Shown one piece after another: positions 61,878 to 64,000 of a DNA stretch of 64,000 nt (positions are counted from its first letter, which is position 1; every line of letters starts with the position of its first letter). The DNA lies in assembly GCA_964549495.1 (NCBI GenBank), contig CAZJWJ010000011.1:1-64000 (forward strand), written 5' to 3'. The DNA comes from JACKBJ01 sp964549495. Its GTDB lineage: Bacteria > Chloroflexota > Anaerolineae > Epilineales > Epilineaceae. The notes under the pieces were generated by a model that was not told where the DNA came from, ran no database searches, and worked only from the letters and a program-made list of their open reading frames with translations. The translations under genes and the position numbers were made by a program.

Positions 61878-64000
61878 ATGAGCCGAGCGATGCAGGTCCT
61901 GCGTATCGGGCCGCCGACCGCCAGCTTGCAGCGCCGCCTGGAGGTGGCCGGGCGCGGTGGCAGCCTCTTGGTGCTGGTGGAGATCTGGGGCATGGCCGAC
62001 GAACGCGGCCGGCAGGCTGTCGAGCGACGGCTGGCCGAGGGCATGCTCAACTTCTTCGAGCGTCGCGAGGGCGGGGTCACCGCCCGGCTCCGGGCCTCGA
62101 TGCAAGCCGGCGATCGCTGGCTGCGGCGGGTGCGTGAGGCGGCCGGCCCGGAAGAGAACCTGAGCAGCCTGGGGGCCGGCGCCAGCCTGCTCTGGGCCGG
62201 CGAGGGCGAGGCCATCCTGGCCCAGGCCGGCCCCGCGCTGGCCTTCTCGCTGGACCTACCTCCCGAGCGCCAGACCGAGGTCTCGCCGGCCGAGATCCCG
62301 CGCGCCCTGCGCCATCCCGCGGCCAGCCCGTGGCTACGCCGCGGCATCGACCGCCTGCATCCCGATGCCCTCTGGCCGCCCTTGGGTATGGGCGACCCGG
62401 ACCGGTTGGAACTGCATTGGTCCCATTGGAGCTTCCCTCCCGGCGCGACGGCCCTATTGGCGCCCAGCCGCGCCGCCGAGCTGCTGCGGCGCGAGGTGGT
62501 CGGCCGCATCCTCGGCGAGGTCCCCGAGCTGGCCCGCCGGCATTTCGACGAGGTGCTGCCCGATGGTCTGCCGGCCATCCTGGTGCACCATCCCCGGCCG
62601 CCCGAGGCCCGGCCGCCGGTCGAGCCCGAAGAGGACCTCGACCTGACCACCCGCTACGATGCCCTGAGTTGGGACACGGCGGCCCATCCGCTGCCGGTCG
62701 ACGCGGAAGGCGAGCAGCTGCCGCTACCGGGCGTCGCAGCGGACGGGCGACCGACCGTGAGCGGAGGTGACGATCGTCCGAGATCCTCGGTGGCCACTTC
62801 CTACGAGACCGCCGGCGTCACCGGTGGCTTCGATGCCGGCGAGGTCGATGTCGTCGAAACCCACGACATCGATTACGCCGACGACAACCCGCGCGCCTTC
62901 CCGGTGGATCCCGACCGCGTCAGCGCGACCGCCGGCCAGGCGCTCTTCGGTCTGCGCCAGCTGGGCATGCGCCTGGCCCGCGGCACGGCCCGGGTGCTGG
63001 TCTCGACCCTGCCCCAGCGCGAGCGCGAAGGCGCCGACAGCTACGCCGTCGAATCCGCGCGCCTGGCCGCGGCGGCCGCCCTGCTGCTTCCGCTGGCGGT
63101 GCTCATGCTGATGGTATTGATGAGCCGGCGCGGACCCTTGCCCGAGGATGCGGCGGTCGGTGCCGCCTCGAACCCCGCCGGCGAGGCGGCGCTCGAGGCG
63201 CCGGCCGGCGAATCGGGGCCGGCCGATCCGGCCGAGCTGCGGATCCAGCGACCGAGCCTGGTGCCGGCGGCCCAGCTGAGCGGCGCGGAGGGCGCCAGCC
63301 GGCGGCTGGTGGTGGCCGGCGGCGCGGCCTGGGTCATGGATGTGGATGCCGATCGGGTCGACCGCATCGAGCTGCAGGCCTCCGAAGGCGGCGGCTTGGC
63401 AGACCCGGCGCCGGTCGAGGCGCTGAGCCAGCGCTGGAACGTGGGCGAGACGGTGGTCGGCGCCCTGGAGGACCTCTTCCTCTTGCCGGCGCCGGACGAC
63501 GGCCCGGATGCCGGCCAGGGTCCGGCCGTGGTGGCGCTGGACGCGGCCGGCAACCTCTGGCGGGTCGACGGGGCCGCTCCCGGGGGTCTGGCGCGGGCCG
63601 ATACGCCGCCGTGGACCACCGTCGGCCACGCTGCCGGCTACGAAGGCCGGCTCTATGCCCTGGATCGCTCGACCGGGCAGATCTATCGCTACGCCGCGGC
63701 CGGCGGCGCCTGGCCGGCCTTCGAACTGGCCGGCGAGAGCTGGCTGGGCGCGCCGGCCGACCTGGCCACCGCCATCGACATGGCCATCGATGGCTCGGTC
63801 TACGTCCTGGGCCGGGATGGCCGCATCCAAAAGTTCGCCGGCGGGCAGCCGGTGTCCTTCCAGGTCTCGGGCCTGCCCCAGCCCCTGGTGGAGCCGGTGG
63901 CCCTGCACGCCCTGCCGCCGGAAGGCGATCTCCTGCTGGCCGACCGCGGCGGGCGGCGCATCCTGGTGCTGGGCCCCGACGGCGCCTTCCGTGCCCAGCT
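61878..64000 (+). CDS. Membrane protein with PP2C-like N-terminus and extracytoplasmic propeller (3' end beyond window)
   Basis: The frame is open from the ATG at 61878 (in-frame alternatives at 61866 and 61869) to the window end, giving 707 residues without a stop. Residues 1-130 contain LVLVEIWGMADERGRQAVER and LGAGASLLWAGEGEAILAQAG, which recall the strands of a PP2C-type phosphatase but lack its Asp metal motifs. The middle region is charged and Pro-rich. One membrane helix lies at about 397-418 (AALLLPLAVLMLMVLMSRR). The rest reads as an NHL/beta-propeller (VALDAAGNLWRVDG, LYALDRSTGQIYRY, VYVLGRDGRIQKFAGG). The role is unknown; a sensor or scaffold is a guess. Confidence 0.7.
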   Translation, partial: MSRAMQVLRIGPPTASLQRRLEVAGRGGSLLVLVEIWGMADERGRQAVERRLAEGMLNFFERREGGVTARLRASMQAGDRWLRRVREAAGPEENLSSLGAGASLLWAGEGEAILAQAGPALAFSLDLPPERQTEVSPAEIPRALRHPAASPWLRRGIDRLHPDALWPPLGMGDPDRLELHWSHWSFPPGATALLAPSRAAELLRREVVGRILGEVPELARRHFDEVLPDGLPAILVHHPRPPEARPPVEPEEDLDLTTRYDALSWDTAAHPLPVDAEGEQLPLPGVAADGRPTVSGGDDRPRSSVATSYETAGVTGGFDAGEVDVVETHDIDYADDNPRAFPVDPDRVSATAGQALFGLRQLGMRLARGTARVLVSTLPQREREGADSYAVESARLAAAAALLLPLAVLMLMVLMSRRGPLPEDAAVGAASNPAGEAALEAPAGESGPADPAELRIQRPSLVPAAQLSGAEGASRRLVVAGGAAWVMDVDADRVDRIELQASEGGGLADPAPVEALSQRWNVGETVVGALEDLFLLPAPDDGPDAGQGPAVVALDAAGNLWRVDGAAPGGLARADTPPWTTVGHAAGYEGRLYALDRSTGQIYRYAAAGGAWPAFELAGESWLGAPADLATAIDMAIDGSVYVLGRDGRIQKFAGGQPVSFQVSGLPQPLVEPVALHALPPEGDLLLADRGGRRILVLGPDGAFRAQ

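Overview
The window is high-GC bacterial chromosome (roughly two thirds G+C by eye) with dense coding and no rRNA, tRNA, CRISPR array or transposase gene that I could find. The gene families and protein styles point to Chloroflexota, probably an Anaerolineae-like lineage. Indicators are a RodZ-like HTH protein with a Ser/Thr/Pro linker, many secreted proteins with 'PTPSPEP'-type linkers, LVIVD-repeat propellers, an alpha-2-macroglobulin with dockerin/cohesin-like modules, M3 oligoendopeptidase, LemA plus DUF2207, and extended -10 promoters. The phylum assignment is inference, made without a marker-gene search.

Layout. 1-3.2 kb: RodZ-like protein, tRNA 2-thiouridylase MnmA and three small membrane proteins. 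3.2-4.9 kb (minus): bifunctional NAD(P)H-hydrate repair enzyme. 5.1-11.9 kb: a secreted/anchored protein, a large multi-span membrane protein, an MBL-fold hydrolase and an M3 peptidase. 12-16.2 kb: a secreted DUF1566/PEP-synthase-like fusion. 16.3-22.9 kb: a secreted serine hydrolase, a beta-helix protein and a VWA protein. 22.9-29.9 kb (mostly minus): lipoprotein, HAD phosphatase, AcuI/YhdH-type reductase, an orphan antitoxin, DUF1287 protein, zinc metallopeptidase and an LVIVD propeller protein. 30-35.2 kb: a protein of unknown family, then a TPR/VCBS/UnbV lipoprotein coupled to a ferritin. 35.2-38.2 kb: orphan antitoxin, CAP-domain protein, a small inverted-repeat element and a Fic enzyme. 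38.3-43.8 kb (minus): alpha-2-macroglobulin. 44-48.3 kb: AI-2E-family transporter, then (minus) MenG/UbiE, a lipoprotein and a cystathionine gamma-synthase-like enzyme. 48.6-53.3 kb: a phosphonate-type ABC transporter (PhnD, PhnC and a fused double PhnE). 53.4-55.2 kb: orphan antitoxin and GuaA. 55.5-57.9 kb: LemA and DUF2207. 58-61.7 kb: secreted subtilase. 61.9 kb to the end: a truncated membrane protein with an extracytoplasmic propeller.

Two themes stand out. First, several unrelated secreted proteins finish with a short hydrophobic tail built around [LI]-P-x-L, often after a Ser/Thr/Pro linker, which looks like an uncharacterised sorting or anchoring signal. Second, several proteins have unusual architectures: a secreted PEP/pyruvate-binding (ATP-grasp) domain, an A2M with dockerin- and cohesin-like modules, and a one-chain double PhnE permease carrying two extracytoplasmic inserts. 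Convergent gene pairs are often separated by perfect, T-poor hairpins, and several transcription units start at TGn-TAnnnT extended -10 elements.
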